Below are positions 4,920 through 5,554 of a stretch of DNA of 5,554 bases, piece after piece (position 1 is the first letter of the stretch; each line of letters starts with the position of its first letter). Source of the stretch: Rhodospirillaceae bacterium (GTDB lineage Bacteria; Pseudomonadota; Alphaproteobacteria; Rhodospirillales; Magnetovibrionaceae); the NCBI GenBank assembly GCA_002732845.1, contig NVSZ01000012.1, positions 1 to 5,554 on the forward strand. Reading direction: 5' to 3'. The notes below the pieces were generated by a model. The model saw nothing but the letters and a program-made list of their open reading frames with translations. It was not told the origin of the DNA and did not search any database. A program made the translations under genes and the position numbers.

Positions 4920-5554
4920 ATGTGTGTGTCAAAACAATATAACAAAAAAGCCGTGCTGTTGTTAAGTGGCGGTTTGGATAGCTCGACGGTTTTGGCGATT
5001 GCCCAAGCCGATGGCTATGACATCCATGCGTTAAGCTTTCGCTACGGTCAACGCCACGACCATGAATTAAACTGTGCGGCCAATATTGCCCAAAAGGCCG
5101 GCGTGCGCCATGAAATTTTGGACCTGGATCTCTCAAAGTTTGGCGGGTCTGCCCTGACCGATGATATTGAAGTCCCCAAAGACCGTGACGAAGCCGCCAT
5201 GAGCGGCGAAATTCCCGTCACCTATGTCCCGGCGCGCAACACCGTATTTCTTTCGTGTGCGTTGTCATGGGCCGAGGCTTTGGGTACAGGTGAAATCTTC
5301 ATCGGCGTGAACGCGTTGGATTATTCGGGCTATCCCGATTGTCGGCCTAAATACATTTCAGCCTTTCAAACCATGGCGAATTTGGCCACCAAAGGCGGTG
5401 TCGAAGGCACGCTGCCGGTGATCATTCACACCCCCCTGATTGATTGGACCAAGGCTCAGATCATTCAAAAAGGTATGGGTTTGGGCGTCGATTATGGTTT
5501 GACCATTTCGTGTTATGATCCTTATGAGAATGGCGTGGCGTGCGGTCATTGTGA
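4920..5554 (+). CDS. queC: 7-cyano-7-deazaguanine (preQ0) synthase, 3' end cut by window
   Basis: QueC converts 7-carboxy-7-deazaguanine to preQ0 with ATP and ammonia, a cytosolic step early in queuosine synthesis. The first 211 residues are present and the frame is open to the window edge. Visible are the PP-loop ATPase motif SGGLDSS (16-22), SFRYGQRH (with YGQ, typical of QueC), YVPARNT followed by [26 protein letters not shown], and the start of the C-terminal zinc site with C198, C208 and C211; the fourth cysteine would lie just past the end. E. coli QueC is about 231 residues, so roughly 20-30 residues are missing. The ATG at 4920 has AAGGA 9 bases upstream. It diverges from queG, which acts at the other end of the same pathway. 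Confidence 0.96.
   Translation, partial: MCVSKQYNKKAVLLLSGGLDSSTVLAIAQADGYDIHALSFRYGQRHDHELNCAANIAQKAGVRHEILDLDLSKFGGSALTDDIEVPKDRDEAAMSGEIPVTYVPARNTVFLSCALSWAEALGTGEIFIGVNALDYSGYPDCRPKYISAFQTMANLATKGGVEGTLPVIIHTPLIDWTKAQIIQKGMGLGVDYGLTISCYDPYENGVACGHC
4936..4965 (-). promoter_or_regulatory. Candidate promoter of queG inside the start of queC
   Basis: Reading leftward, TTAACA (4965-4960) and TATATT (4941-4936) are 18 bases apart and each matches five of six consensus positions. The start would fall near 4929, about 70 bases before the GTG of queG. The element lies within the first codons of queC, so the two divergent transcripts would overlap at their 5' ends. Confidence 0.4.

Noticed and set aside
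4927..4932. Exact TTGACA on the minus strand upstream of queG
   Set aside because: At 16-18 bases spacing the downstream hexamers (such as CCTTGG) do not resemble a -10; the TTAACA/TATATT pair is better.

Overview
The window looks like a stretch of alphaproteobacterial chromosome, probably from a Rhodospirillales-like lineage; the genus cannot be read from the sequence. The grounds are the alphaproteobacterial type of GloB, a GloB-linked methyltransferase with a VLGVGYTTPYL motif, a YibF-like GST, and divergent queG and queC. Base composition is moderate in GC over the housekeeping genes and clearly more AT-rich in roughly the first 960 bases. There is no tRNA, rRNA, insertion sequence or CRISPR array.

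Layout. Bases 1-960 are the accessory-looking part. They hold an unrecognised minus-strand gene (200-712; predicted coiled coil plus winged-helix-like C-terminus). Downstream of it is a possible 16-codon ORF (85-135, minus) with a good Shine-Dalgarno sequence, ending a few bases before a strong hairpin (42-77). Upstream of it is a 248-base non-coding stretch rich in inverted and direct repeats. Bases 961-3074 hold a divergent pair of units: a class I methyltransferase (minus) and a gloB-gst operon (plus) for glutathione-linked detoxification. Bases 3087-4859 are a minus-strand pair, queG followed by a lipoprotein with an FGE/SUMF1-type fold. From 4920 queC runs rightward off the window end.

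How the genes work together. QueC makes preQ0, the early 7-deazaguanine precursor, and QueG performs the last step of queuosine synthesis on tRNA. They diverge from a 60-base gap where promoter-like elements for both can be placed. GloB (glyoxalase II) and the GST are translated from adjacent cistrons 11 bases apart and both belong to glutathione chemistry. The lipoprotein behind queG has no evident link to queuosine, and its FGE domain lacks the catalytic cysteine pair.

No clearly new system is demonstrated. The most interesting unexplained part is 1-960: the small ORF plus terminator, the unknown putative regulator, and its structured upstream region. The short QueG and the cysteine-less FGE-like lipoprotein are secondary points.
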